A stretch of 17,744 nt of DNA from assembly GCA_002473085.1 (NCBI GenBank), contig DKTP01000101.1, forward strand, positions 1 to 17,744, in the 5' to 3' direction. A program made the translations under genes and the position numbers. The DNA is from Anaerolineales bacterium UBA7227. GTDB lineage: Bacteria > Chloroflexota > Anaerolineae > Anaerolineales > Villigracilaceae. Numbering within the stretch: the stretch's first letter is position 1; every line of letters begins with the position of its first letter. The notes beneath the pieces were generated by a model, which made no database searches, was not told where the DNA came from, and saw nothing but the letters and a program-made list of their open reading frames with translations. This document shows positions 1 to 6,611 of the stretch, in pieces.

Positions 1-240
1 TTCACCGTCGGCGCGGTCGCAGCGCTCGGCTCGTATGTGATGGGCGCGGGCTATTTCGGCAAGATGCAGGAGAAAATCGCAAAACTCGGGGCGGAGATCG
101 GCTCCGCGCAGAGCGCGCCGAATCCAGCCAAGGTCCAGGAAATGAGCCGCTTGCAATCGTCGTTGATGAAGGCGTATCAGTTCGACCTCGTCTTGCTTGC
201 AATCGCCATGCTGGGGATGGCTGTCGCAAGGTATTTGTGA
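1..240 (+). CDS. Partial small membrane protein, C-terminal end
   Basis: Frame 1 is open from the window edge to the TGA at 238-240, so this is the last 79 codons of a gene that begins upstream. A hydrophobic stretch at the very start (FTVGAVAALGSYV) is followed by a charged linker with KMQEKIAKLG and KVQEMSRLQ. A final hydrophobic segment (FDLVLLAIAMLGMAVARYL) looks like a C-terminal transmembrane helix. This layout resembles the end of DUF2269-like integral membrane proteins, but the match is weak and no function is assigned. A stable hairpin at 249-281 follows the stop and may mark the transcript end. Confidence 0.6.
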   Translation, partial: FTVGAVAALGSYVMGAGYFGKMQEKIAKLGAEIGSAQSAPNPAKVQEMSRLQSSLMKAYQFDLVLLAIAMLGMAVARYL

Positions 241-248
241 AGGAGTTG

Positions 249-281
249 AAGCGGCAGTCGCCTTGAAGGCGGCTGTCGCTT
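249..281 (+). terminator. 14-bp hairpin after the first gene
   Basis: The arms AAGCGGCAGTCGCC (249-262) and GGCGGCTGTCGCTT (268-281) enclose the 5-nt loop ttgaa. As RNA all 14 positions pair, two of them G-U. It starts 9 nt after the stop of the partial membrane protein and ends 11 nt before the next start codon. There is no T-run on the plus strand, so it may be a non-canonical terminator, a 3'-end stabiliser, or a copy of a dispersed palindromic repeat. Confidence 0.55.
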
Positions 282-292
282 CTATCAAATGT

Positions 293-586
293 ATGATCGC
301 ACGAATCTGGCGCGGCATTTTGCGCGTGAATATCTCTGAGGATTACCTTCGGCATTTGGGCGAGAGCGTCATCCCCGCGTATCGCGCGGCGGAGGGCAAC
401 CAAAGCATCCACATCCTGCTTGACGCGCAGGGAGAGTTCATCACCATTCTCCTGCTCTCGTTCTGGGAATCGCGCGCCGCGCTCGAAGCCTTCCGCGATC
501 CGCATAAACCCGAAGAGTTTCTGCTGGCGTCCGAAGCGGCGACGGTGTATGAGGTGGCCGCCGCGGAAAAAGCGGCGGGCGCGTAA
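293..586 (+). CDS. Antibiotic biosynthesis monooxygenase (ABM) domain protein
   Basis: A 97-residue single-domain protein beginning MIARIWRGIL. The N-terminal MIARIWRG strand, the IPAYRAAEGNQSIHIL segment and the FITILLLSFWESRAALEAF segment follow the pattern of the ABM/dimeric alpha-beta barrel family. These small cytoplasmic proteins dimerise; members include quinol monooxygenases and heme-degrading enzymes, but many are uncharacterised. The ATG at 293 is chosen because family members start at this motif; the reading frame stays open upstream without a plausible start. No Shine-Dalgarno sequence is visible, and the 249-281 hairpin lies just upstream. The substrate cannot be told from the sequence. 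Fold call is fairly sure, function is not. Confidence 0.72.
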   Translation: MIARIWRGILRVNISEDYLRHLGESVIPAYRAAEGNQSIHILLDAQGEFITILLLSFWESRAALEAFRDPHKPEEFLLASEAATVYEVAAAEKAAGA

Positions 587-611
587 AACGGGATGACGTT
601 GCGACCTGCGA

Positions 612-617
612 TATAAT
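612..617 (+). promoter_or_regulatory. -10 element of murJ, likely leaderless transcript
   Basis: A perfect TATAAT lies 8 nt upstream of the GTG start of murJ. The expected +1 is therefore at or next to the first base of the start codon. No Shine-Dalgarno sequence lies before the GTG. No good -35 hexamer is seen at 16-18 nt spacing, so the promoter call rests on the -10 and its position. Confidence 0.5.
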
Positions 618-625
618 CCCGCTCT

Positions 626-2182
626 GTGACCTCCTCCAACCAAAAAATCGCCCGCGCCGCGGGGACGGTGATGCTTGCCATCCTGCTGGGACAGCTGGCC
701 GGTCTCGTCCGCTCGATGATTGTGGCAAGCGCCTTCACCGCCTCCGACCTGGACGCCTTCTCCGCCGCCAACCGCGTCAGCGAGACGCTCTTCAACCTGA
801 TCGCGGCGGGCGCGCTCGGCTCGGCCTTCCTGCCCACCTTCACCAGCCTGCTCGTGACGGAAAAACGCGCCGCCGCGTGGAAACTGGCCTCCTCGCTCGT
901 CAACCTCGTCACGCTGACGTTGATCCTGGCCGCGGCGCTCGTCTCGATTTTCGCGCCGCAGATCGTCCGCTACCTGCTCGCGCCTGGCCTCTCCGCCGAC
1001 CCGCGTCAATTCCAGTTGACGATTGACCTGCTCCGCATCCAGTCCATCTCCGCCATTCTCTTCGGCGTGGGCGGGCTGGTCGTCAGCATCCTCAACGCGC
1101 ACCAGGTCTTCTTCATCCCGCAATTGACGGCGGCCATGTATCAGCTGGGATTGATCTTCGGCGCGCTGGTCTTAAGTCGCTGGATGGGAATCTACGGCCT
1201 GGCCTGGGGCGTGATCCTCGGCTCGACGCTCTTCCTGCTGATCCAACTCCCCTCTCTCTTCAAACTTCACGGGACATTCTCCGCCTCGCTCGGACTCTCC
1301 AACCCCGACGTCCACAAGGTCATCCGCCTGATGGGGCCGCGCGTCTTCGGCGCGGCAATCGTGCAACTGAACTTCTGGGTCAACACCAACCTCGCCTCGC
1401 GCATGGACGCGGGCAGCATCATCAGCCTCACCTACGGTTTCATGCTCATGCTCATGGCGCAGGCCGCCATCGCGCAATCCGCGGCGATTGCCGCCATGCC
1501 GACCTTCTCGGCCCAGCACGCCCTCGGCAAACAGGACGAAATGCGCGCCTCGCTGGCTTCCACGCTGCGCGGCATGTTCCTGCTCTCCGTCCCCGCGAGT
1601 TTGGGACTGATGCTCCTGGCGCGTCCCATCGTCTCGATGCTCTACCAGCGCGGCGAGTTCAACGCCCTCACCGCCGAGATGACCGCCTGGGCGCTGGTCT
1701 GGTACGCGGCGGGACTCGTCGGTCATTCCATCATGGAAGTGCTGACGCGCGCCTTCTTCGCCCAACACGACACGAAGACTCCCGTCCTCATCGGGACGGT
1801 CGCCATGCTCCTGAACGTGCTCTTCTCCCTGACCTTCCCGCGTCTCTTCCTGACCTGGGGCTGGATGCCGCATGGAGGCCTGGCCCTGGCGAACAGCCTC
1901 GCGACCGCGCTCGAAGCCTCCGCGCTCTTCGTGGTGATGCGTCAACGCCTCGGCGGGATCGAGGGGAAACGTATCGCGCAGGGACTCGCGTCCGCGGCAA
2001 TCGCGGGCGCGGGGATGAGTCTCGCGCTCGGGGTGTGGATTCGGCTGGCGGGCGGGATGAACCGCTGGCTGGTCGGGCTGGGAGGCGTCGCGGTTGGGGG
2101 AATCGCCTATGGGCTGGTCATGCTCGCCCTGCGCGTCCCGGAGATCCAAAGTCTTGTTCAATTGATTCGGAGAAAATTGTAG
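626..2182 (+). CDS. murJ: Lipid II flippase MurJ
   Basis: A 518-residue polytopic membrane protein of the MOP/MVF superfamily, the usual length for MurJ. It moves lipid II (undecaprenyl-PP-MurNAc-GlcNAc-peptide) across the inner membrane for peptidoglycan synthesis. The N-terminus (RSMIVASAFTASDLDAFSAA) and the following NRVSETLFNLIAAGALGSAF segment are characteristic. So are LYQRGEFNA and the later MEVLTRAFFAQHDTKTP block. Hydrophobic segments run to the end and are compatible with about 14 helices. The GTG at 626 is the start that includes the conserved N-terminus; it lacks a Shine-Dalgarno sequence and sits just after a TATAAT. It converges with a lipoprotein gene across a 31-nt gap. Confidence 0.93.
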   Translation: MTSSNQKIARAAGTVMLAILLGQLAGLVRSMIVASAFTASDLDAFSAANRVSETLFNLIAAGALGSAFLPTFTSLLVTEKRAAAWKLASSLVNLVTLTLILAAALVSIFAPQIVRYLLAPGLSADPRQFQLTIDLLRIQSISAILFGVGGLVVSILNAHQVFFIPQLTAAMYQLGLIFGALVLSRWMGIYGLAWGVILGSTLFLLIQLPSLFKLHGTFSASLGLSNPDVHKVIRLMGPRVFGAAIVQLNFWVNTNLASRMDAGSIISLTYGFMLMLMAQAAIAQSAAIAAMPTFSAQHALGKQDEMRASLASTLRGMFLLSVPASLGLMLLARPIVSMLYQRGEFNALTAEMTAWALVWYAAGLVGHSIMEVLTRAFFAQHDTKTPVLIGTVAMLLNVLFSLTFPRLFLTWGWMPHGGLALANSLATALEASALFVVMRQRLGGIEGKRIAQGLASAAIAGAGMSLALGVWIRLAGGMNRWLVGLGGVAVGGIAYGLVMLALRVPEIQSLVQLIRRKL

Positions 2183-2196
2183 GGCAGGCCTGTGCC
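2183..2196. repeat. Short GC-rich dyad after murJ
   Basis: GGCAGGCCTGTGCC directly follows the murJ TAG: GGCA and TGCC arms around an AGGCCT core. With the preceding GTAGG it resembles the sequence after the HMG-CoA reductase stop (17719-17744). It could be a remnant of the same dispersed repeat, and it lies between two convergent genes. It is too short to call a terminator. Confidence 0.35.
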
Positions 2197-2213
2197 TCCG
2201 CCCTCCCTCGCGG

Positions 2214-2663
2214 CTACGGCGCGCTGGACAACAAACTGGAGGCGAAATCCAGCATGGATTGGATGGCCGCGTCGTCCGCGGGGCGGCTGCCGCGCCCCGC
2301 GAGTTGCAGAGAAACGTACATCCCATCCGCGGCCATGGGCGGATCGGACTGGACAAATTCGACAGGCCGATACGCGGAAAGCCAGCCGCGCAGCTGCGCG
2401 CTCTGCGTTTCGGTCAACTTGAACGTGACTTTCATGCCGCCCTTGCAGTTATAGACCGTCGCTTCGAACGTCGGCCCCACGACCACTTTGTCGCAAAAGC
2501 CCGCGAAGCCGCCCGAACGCTGCCAGACAAGGATCGAATCTCCCAGAGGCGCGGCGGTCGGCGCGCTCAACGGGGGGTTAACTTCGGGCGCCGCGGTGAC
2601 GGGTCCGCAGGCCGCGAGCGCCAGGCCAAGAATCAGAATCGAAGAAGAGAGGGTCGGCTTCAT
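2214..2663 (-). CDS. Predicted lipoprotein of unknown function
   Basis: A 149-residue protein with a type II signal peptide. A short basic/polar N-terminus and hydrophobic core (SSILILGLALAAC) end in a lipobox with cysteine 19 as the lipidation site. A Pro/Ala-rich linker follows (APEVNPPLSAPTAAP), then a compact domain of about 110 residues. The domain includes two cysteines (in GFCDKV and YNCKGG) that could form a disulfide outside the membrane. I do not recognise the domain. The ATG at 2663 has a GGAG Shine-Dalgarno sequence 6 nt upstream. It starts 60 nt after the DUF212 gene and is probably the last member of the xseA-xseB-DUF212 operon. Confidence 0.72.
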   Translation of the reverse strand: MKPTLSSSILILGLALAACGPVTAAPEVNPPLSAPTAAPLGDSILVWQRSGGFAGFCDKVVVGPTFEATVYNCKGGMKVTFKLTETQSAQLRGWLSAYRPVEFVQSDPPMAADGMYVSLQLAGRGSRPADDAAIQSMLDFASSLLSSAP

Positions 2664-2723
2664 TTTTTCTCCTTGTCAAACTCAAGACGCTCGCCTCTTT
2701 ACAAAGTTCCGCGCCGCGGACCG

Positions 2724-3176
2724 TTATTTCCAGATCAGCCAATTCGCCGTGGCGATCACGATCCCCAGCAAAATACCTCCCACTACTTCCAGCGGCGTGT
2801 GACCGATCACCTCGCGCAAGTCTTTCTCGCTCCACAAATGGCCGCTCATCAGCTCGTCAAACAACACGTTGATCCGCTCCGCGTGGATTCCCGCCTGCCG
2901 CCGCACGCCCGCCGCGTCGTAGACCACGATCATCGTGATGGCGATCGCGAGCGCGAACAGGGGCGAATCGAAACCGAGAAACAAACCGATTCCGTGCGTG
3001 GCGCTGACGATCAACGCGGAATGCGAGCTCGGCATCCCGCCCGCGTCCAGCAGTTTGCTCCACTTCCAGACGCGCGTGCGAAGAAACTCGAACGAGGGCT
3101 TCAGTCCCTGCGCCAGCAGCCAGGCGGCCAGCGTGCCGATCAAGACCTTGTTTTGTAAAAGCCCGGCCAGGTTCAT
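2724..3176 (-). CDS. DUF212 / divergent PAP2-family membrane protein
   Basis: A 150-residue membrane protein matching the DUF212 (YuiD-like, acid phosphatase/vanadium haloperoxidase-related) family at full length. Typical segments are the start NKVLIGTLAAWLLAQGLKP, the GGMPSSHSALI motif (about residues 46-56), VYDAAGVRRQAG (about 85-96), and LREVIGHTPLEVVGGILLG near the C-terminus. GMPSSHSA resembles the PAP2 phosphatase SxxxH motif; actual phosphatase activity in this family is not established. The ATG overlaps the xseB stop by 4 nt, which indicates translational coupling. Its biological role here is unknown. Confidence 0.85.
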   Translation of the reverse strand: MNLAGLLQNKVLIGTLAAWLLAQGLKPSFEFLRTRVWKWSKLLDAGGMPSSHSALIVSATHGIGLFLGFDSPLFALAIAITMIVVYDAAGVRRQAGIHAERINVLFDELMSGHLWSEKDLREVIGHTPLEVVGGILLGIVIATANWLIWK

Positions 3177-3406
3177 TCTTCCTCTGCGAAGGGGGACAAT
3201 TCGCCGCCCGATAATTTCTGCACTTTCAACTCGGCGGCTTCCAGCAGACCAGCGCAGCGTTTCATCAACGCCTGGCCGCGCTCGAACAGCGTCATCGCCT
3301 CCTCCAGTTTTTGATTCCCCTCCTCCAACGCGGCGACGATGGACTCCAGTTCGGCCATCGCCTCCTCATAACTCAACGACTCGACGGGTTTGGGTGTTTT
3401 TGCCAT
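3173..3406 (-). CDS. xseB: Exodeoxyribonuclease VII small subunit
   Basis: A 77-residue coiled-coil protein with the XseB pattern: SYEEAMAELESIVAALEEG, then KLEEAMTLFERGQALMKRCAGLLEAAELKVQKL. XseB binds several copies of XseA to form the nuclease that degrades single-stranded DNA to oligonucleotides. The ATG at 3406 is preferred because an AGAGGA lies 3 nt before it. A GTG at 3418 would give a 4-nt GTGA overlap with the xseA stop and four more residues, but has no ribosome site. It lies in the xseA-xseB-DUF212 operon. A 7-nt tandem repeat spans the xseA end just upstream. Confidence 0.9.
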   Translation of the reverse strand: MAKTPKPVESLSYEEAMAELESIVAALEEGNQKLEEAMTLFERGQALMKRCAGLLEAAELKVQKLSGGELSPFAEEE

Positions 3407-3414
3407 CATTCCTC

Positions 3415-4635
3415 TCACGATTTACGATTTACGATTGCGCCGAACTTTCCATCCGACACGCGGACGTCGATTTCCTCATTCGGATTTAACTGACCGACGC
3501 TCCGAATCAGACTCCCATCCGCGGGACGCGTCACCACCGCGTAGCCTCTCGCCAGGACCTCGAACGGACTCAGCGCCACCAGGCGTTTTCCCAGCCCCGC
3601 GGTTTTTTCCGCCTCGAACGCGAGACGATGCGCGCACGCGGCCTCGAGACGCCGTCCCTGCTCGTCGGCGCGCTGGCGCTCGGTCTGGAGCCGACGCGCG
3701 GGAGAGACGAAGAGCAGGCGAGATTGGAGATTGGAAAGCGAAACGCGGTTCATCTCAACCCGCCTGCGCATTGCCATGTCCATGCGCTGACCGAGATCGC
3801 TCATCGCGGAGGCGAGGTCGAACAGCGTGACGGGCGTCGCCAGTTCCGCCGCGGCGGTGGGAGTGGGCGCGCGCAGGTCGGCGGCGAAATCGGTCAGCGT
3901 GAAATCCGTCTCGTGGCCGACTCCGCTGATGACGGGAGTCGCGCTGGCCGCCACCGCGCGGACGACGCGCTCGTCGTTGAAGGCCCACAAATCTTCGATG
4001 GAGCCTCCGCCGCGCGCGACGAGGATCGTGTCGGGTTTGAGTCGATTCAGGTTTTGCAGAGCCGCCGCGAGGGCGGGAGGCGCGTCCGCGCCCTGGACGG
4101 GAGAGGGCGCGAGGATCACGTCCGCGAGGGGGAGTCGACGTCGCAGGGTGTCGAGCATGTCGCGCAGGGCCGCGCCCGTGGCGGAGGTCACGATGCCGAT
4201 GCGTTTGGGCAGTTGGGGAATCTCGCGTTTGCGCGCGGGGTCGAAGAGTCCCTCGGCTTCGAGCAGCGCTTTGAGCCGCAGAAATTCCGCGTAGAGCGCG
4301 CCCTCGCCCACGGGACGGAGCGCGTCCGCGTAGAGTTGGTATTGCCCGCCGACTTCGTAAACGCCGATGCGCCCGTGGACGTCCACTTCCATGCCGTCGC
4401 GCAGGGGAACTTTGAGGCGCGAGGCTTCAGTCCGCCACATCACGCCGCGCAGGGACGCGCCCGCGTCTTTGAGGGTGAAGTACAAATGTCCCGAGGCGGG
4501 GCGCGAAACGTTGGAGAGTTCGCCGCGCACCCAAACGTCCTGGAGCGCGGGATCGGATTCGAGCGTCTGTCGAATGTGCGCGGTGAGGCGGGTGACCGTC
4601 CACTGGACGGAGGCGAAGAGGGTCGGCTGTGTCAC
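3415..4635 (-). CDS. xseA: Exodeoxyribonuclease VII large subunit
   Basis: A 406-residue protein with an N-terminal OB-fold (DVWVRGELSNVSRPASGHLYFTL) followed by the catalytic domain. Diagnostic blocks are RIGIVTSATGAALRDML, ILVARGGGSIEDLWAFNDE, SGVGHETDFTLTDFAADLRA and PTPTAAAEL. A helical region and the end block LARGYAVV follow. It is the catalytic subunit of exonuclease VII. The GTG at 4635 is preferred over a TTG at 4701: family members begin close to SVQWTVTRLTAHI, the 22 extra residues look like translated promoter, and a good promoter lies inside that stretch. A 7-nt tandem repeat forms the last codons. Confidence 0.92.
   Translation of the reverse strand: MTQPTLFASVQWTVTRLTAHIRQTLESDPALQDVWVRGELSNVSRPASGHLYFTLKDAGASLRGVMWRTEASRLKVPLRDGMEVDVHGRIGVYEVGGQYQLYADALRPVGEGALYAEFLRLKALLEAEGLFDPARKREIPQLPKRIGIVTSATGAALRDMLDTLRRRLPLADVILAPSPVQGADAPPALAAALQNLNRLKPDTILVARGGGSIEDLWAFNDERVVRAVAASATPVISGVGHETDFTLTDFAADLRAPTPTAAAELATPVTLFDLASAMSDLGQRMDMAMRRRVEMNRVSLSNLQSRLLFVSPARRLQTERQRADEQGRRLEAACAHRLAFEAEKTAGLGKRLVALSPFEVLARGYAVVTRPADGSLIRSVGQLNPNEEIDVRVSDGKFGAIVNRKS
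3417..3437. repeat. 7-nt tandem repeat at the xseA/xseB junction
   Basis: Three tandem units ACGATTT, ACGATTT, ACGATTG (plus strand) cover the last codons of xseA, its stop, and the region just upstream of xseB. Because 7 is not a multiple of three, adding or losing a unit would change the xseA C-terminus and stop position. Copy number is low, so chance cannot be excluded. Confidence 0.5.
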
Positions 4636-4642
4636 GGCGGCG

Positions 4643-4671
4643 AGGATACCGCAGGCAAGGGGGAGAGTCAA
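4643..4671 (-). promoter_or_regulatory. Promoter for xseA operon, likely leaderless
   Basis: On the minus strand TTGACT (4671-4666) and TATCCT (4648-4643) are separated by 17 nt. The -10 ends 7 nt before the preferred GTG start (4635), so transcription would begin at the start codon. No Shine-Dalgarno sequence lies upstream of this GTG. Confidence 0.5.
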
Positions 4672-4714
4672 CCAAATCCATCTGCGAGTTTTAGCGGTCA
4701 AGCAAAGAGATTAA

Positions 4715-4741
4715 ACACAAAGGCCACGAAGGTAACGAAGG
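4715..4741. repeat. 9-nt tandem repeat upstream of xseA
   Basis: Three adjacent 9-nt units: acacaaagg, ccacgaagg, taacgaagg (consensus NNACGAAGG). They lie in the gap between the divergent xseA operon and the HIT gene, outside both coding regions. The degenerate unit and location match the style of the other short-period repeats in this window. Confidence 0.55.
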
Positions 4742-4864
4742 TGGGTTGAATGATGATTTTGGTTTTCTGCTTTTGACCATCGTTCGTGATTGTCGAAAAA
4801 GAAGAAACCCCGTCATCACGCGCCCTCCTTTGAGCCCTTTGTATTTAAAGATTTGAAAACCGTT

Positions 4865-4893
4865 TTGGAGGATTAAAGAATCTCTGCTAGAAT
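4865..4893 (+). promoter_or_regulatory. Extended -10 promoter of the HIT gene, likely leaderless
   Basis: TGCTAGAAT (4885-4893) is an extended -10 element. TTGGAG (4865-4870) lies 17 nt upstream of the hexamer as a weak -35. The -10 ends 6 nt before the ATG at 4900, so little or no 5' leader is expected. The only GGAGG-like sequence is about 30 nt from the ATG, too far to act as a ribosome site. Confidence 0.5.
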
Positions 4894-4899
4894 CGCCGC

Positions 4900-5382
4900 A
4901 TGAAACGAATGACAACCCCCTGGCGAAGAAGGTACATCGAAGGTCATATAAAAGAAGACGGATGCGTTTTCTGCAATGCTCTGGCGAAGACGGAAGACAA
5001 TTCCAAAAACCTGATCGTCCATCGCGGACAGCGCGCCTTCGTCATCGTCAACCTGTTCCCCTACACGAACGGTCATCTCATGGTCGCGCCCATGGACCAC
5101 AAAGCCTCGCTCGAATTACTGGACGCGGAAACGCGCGCCGAGATGATGGAGTTGAGTTCCCAAGCCATCGTCATCCTGAAAAATATCTACCATCCGCAGG
5201 CGTTCAACGTGGGCGCGAACATCGGCAAGGCGGCGGGCGCGGGCGTGCCAGATCACGTCCACATGCACATCGTCCCGCGCTGGGCAGGCGACTCGAATTT
5301 CATGTCCGTTCTCGGCGAGACGCGCGTCCTGCCTGAGACGATCGAGGAGACGTATGAGAGGGTGAGGAAAGGATGGGGGTAG
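4900..5382 (+). CDS. HIT-family protein, Ap4A phosphorylase-like
   Basis: A 160-residue histidine-triad protein. The HIT motif is HVHMHIVPRW with histidines 119, 121 and 123; the middle of the triad acts as nucleophile on nucleotide alpha-phosphates. A CVFC pair (22 and 25) probably contributes to a structural zinc site. NLFPYTNGHLMVAP (51-64) is the usual substrate-side segment. The C-terminal block PRWAGDSNFMSVLGETRVLPET resembles bacterial Ap4A phosphorylase-like HIT proteins, so cleavage of dinucleoside polyphosphates is the likely role; this is inferred. The ATG at 4900 follows an extended -10 by 6 nt. It stands alone between the divergent xseA operon and the interrupted membrane gene. 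Confidence 0.88.
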   Translation: MKRMTTPWRRRYIEGHIKEDGCVFCNALAKTEDNSKNLIVHRGQRAFVIVNLFPYTNGHLMVAPMDHKASLELLDAETRAEMMELSSQAIVILKNIYHPQAFNVGANIGKAAGAGVPDHVHMHIVPRWAGDSNFMSVLGETRVLPETIEETYERVRKGWG

Positions 5383-5495
5383 GCGCAAGGCCGATAAAGT
5401 GTTTGGAACAGCCAGAACGTGACAAATGACAGTAGAAATTTCCATGCAAAATGCTCTATAGTGATAGCAAAGTCATCACAAAAGGAGAGAACAGC

Positions 5496-5801
5496 ATGTT
5501 AGAGATTGTTGCCATCCTTATTCTGACCAATCATGTCGGAAAAATTGTGGAGGCAAAGGGATTAAAAAGCGGCGGGTATAAATGGGGAGCAGCCGGCCTC
5601 TGATTTGGAGGAGAGATTGCGGGCGCGTTCATAGGAGGAATCATTATTGCAATAGCAGGAGCAGACTCGAATTGCATTGTCTACCTCGCCGCTCTGCTGG
5701 GCGCGGCCGTTGGCGCCTGGGTCGCAATCGCCATCGCAAAAGACGCTGAACCGCCGCCCAATTATTCTCAAGAGCCTCCATCAATTGACGAGAGAAAGTA
5801 A
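5496..5801 (+). pseudogene. Small membrane protein gene interrupted by in-frame TGA
   Basis: The frame starts at ATG 5496 after a strong AAAGGAG (spacing about 9 nt). It reads MLEIVAILILTNHVGKIVEAKG, then KSGGYKWGAAGL, then a TGA at 5601-5603 (codon 36). It continues without another stop as FGGEIAGAFIGGIIIAIAG, a second hydrophobic helix (IVYLAALLGAAVGAWVAIAIA) and a polar tail ending at TAA 5799-5801. From memory of similar small membrane proteins, Trp is common at the TGA position (..LLWFGGE..), so one TGG-to-TGA change would explain it. The preserved downstream frame and hydrophobicity point to a recent mutation, a sequencing error, or readthrough. The second half alone has no start. It ends just before alkD and is probably cotranscribed with it. 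Confidence 0.7.
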
Positions 5802-5812
5802 TGGAGGACGCC

Positions 5813-6484
5813 ATGCGCCCATTTCTCATCCCGCTCGTTTCTCTTTTCGAACAAAACGCGAATCCCGCGCAGGCCGCGCCGATGAAGAAGTACATGCGTG
5901 ACCAGTTCGAATATCTGGGGATTAAATCGCCGCACTTCAAAATTCTGATGAAAGAACACATCGCCGCGCATGGCCTTCCACCCGCGGAGGAATTGGACGC
6001 GATCGCGCGTGAACTGTGGGAATTGCCCCACCGCGAATTCCAATACGCGGCCACCAGCCTGATCGGGCGAATGGAGAAGAAATTGCCCAAAGGCTTCGCG
6101 CCGACCTTCGAGCGCCTCATCACCCACAAATCGTGGTGGGACACGGTGGACACGCTGGCGGGCGGCTCGGTCGGCGTCCACTTTCAGCGCTTCCCCGACG
6201 TGCGCGAAAAATATCTCGCCAAATGGCGCAAATCAGACAACTTCTGGCTGCGGCGCGTCTGCATCCTCTTCCAACTCAACTACAAGGAAGAGACTGATTT
6301 CGACCTGCTGCGCGGGATCATCCATGAGAATCTCGGCTCGAAGGAGTTCTTCATCAACAAGGCCATCGGCTGGTCGCTCCGTCAATACGCGCGGACGGAT
6401 CCGCAGGCGGTGAAGAAATTCGTCAAAGCGACGCCCGCGTTACATCCGCTCAGCCAACGCGAGGCGATGAAGCATTTGGAATGA
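5813..6484 (+). CDS. AlkD-type DNA alkylation repair glycosylase
   Basis: A 223-residue all-helical HEAT-like repeat protein of the DNA alkylation repair family. AlkD removes N3- and N7-alkylated purines without base flipping. With the start at 5813, the residues known as functional in Bacillus cereus AlkD fall at the same numbers: W109 and D113 (in SWWDTVD), R148 (in FWLRRVC) and W187 (in NKAIGWSLRQYA). The ATG at 5813 has GGAGG 5 nt upstream. A second ATG at 5801 overlaps the upstream stop but would place that ribosome site inside the gene. It directly follows the interrupted membrane gene; the functional link between them, if any, is unknown. Confidence 0.9.
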   Translation: MRPFLIPLVSLFEQNANPAQAAPMKKYMRDQFEYLGIKSPHFKILMKEHIAAHGLPPAEELDAIARELWELPHREFQYAATSLIGRMEKKLPKGFAPTFERLITHKSWWDTVDTLAGGSVGVHFQRFPDVREKYLAKWRKSDNFWLRRVCILFQLNYKEETDFDLLRGIIHENLGSKEFFINKAIGWSLRQYARTDPQAVKKFVKATPALHPLSQREAMKHLE

Positions 6485-6490
6485 TTCAAA

Positions 6491-6517
6491 AGCCAGGTTT
6501 CTTGAAAAGACCCGGCT
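6491..6517 (+). terminator. Imperfect hairpin after alkD
   Basis: The arms AGCCAGGTTT and AGACCCGGCT pair around a short T/A-rich loop, with an A-C mismatch and one G-U pair. It begins 6 nt after the alkD stop and precedes the thiolase promoter. No T-run follows, so it is a possible weak terminator or a dispersed palindrome. Confidence 0.4.
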
Positions 6518-6562
6518 TCCACAACAAATTACATTTGCTGCCTTATCCGTCCACACGCGGGC

Positions 6563-6568
6563 TATAAT
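6563..6568 (+). promoter_or_regulatory. -10 element upstream of the thiolase gene
   Basis: A perfect TATAAT 43 nt before the thiolase ATG. A transcript starting near 6575 would have a leader of about 36 nt carrying the AAAGGAG ribosome site (6600-6606). No convincing -35 lies at the normal distance; TTATCC is 14 nt away and TTGCTG is 22 nt away. Confidence 0.45.
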
Positions 6569-6611
6569 TGACCAGACAGACAAAATGGATTTATCGTACA
6601 AAGGAGCAGCC

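Noticed and set aside
4636..4701. N-terminal extension of xseA from a TTG at 4701
   Set aside because: The extra residues do not match the family and the stretch contains a TTGACT-N17-TATCCT promoter placed for a start at 4635.
4691..4915. Small minus-strand ORF between xseA and the HIT gene
   Set aside because: It overlaps the promoter and start of the HIT gene, is partly translated 9-nt repeat, and has no recognisable domain or ribosome site.
5461..5479. Operator GTGAT-N9-ATCAC before the interrupted membrane gene
   Set aside because: The arms are only 5 bp and no convincing promoter frames them; too likely by chance.
5601..5603. Selenocysteine codon or a genome using TGA for Trp
   Set aside because: The expected residue is Trp rather than Cys/Sec, no SECIS-like hairpin was identified, and TGA is a normal stop for several other genes here.
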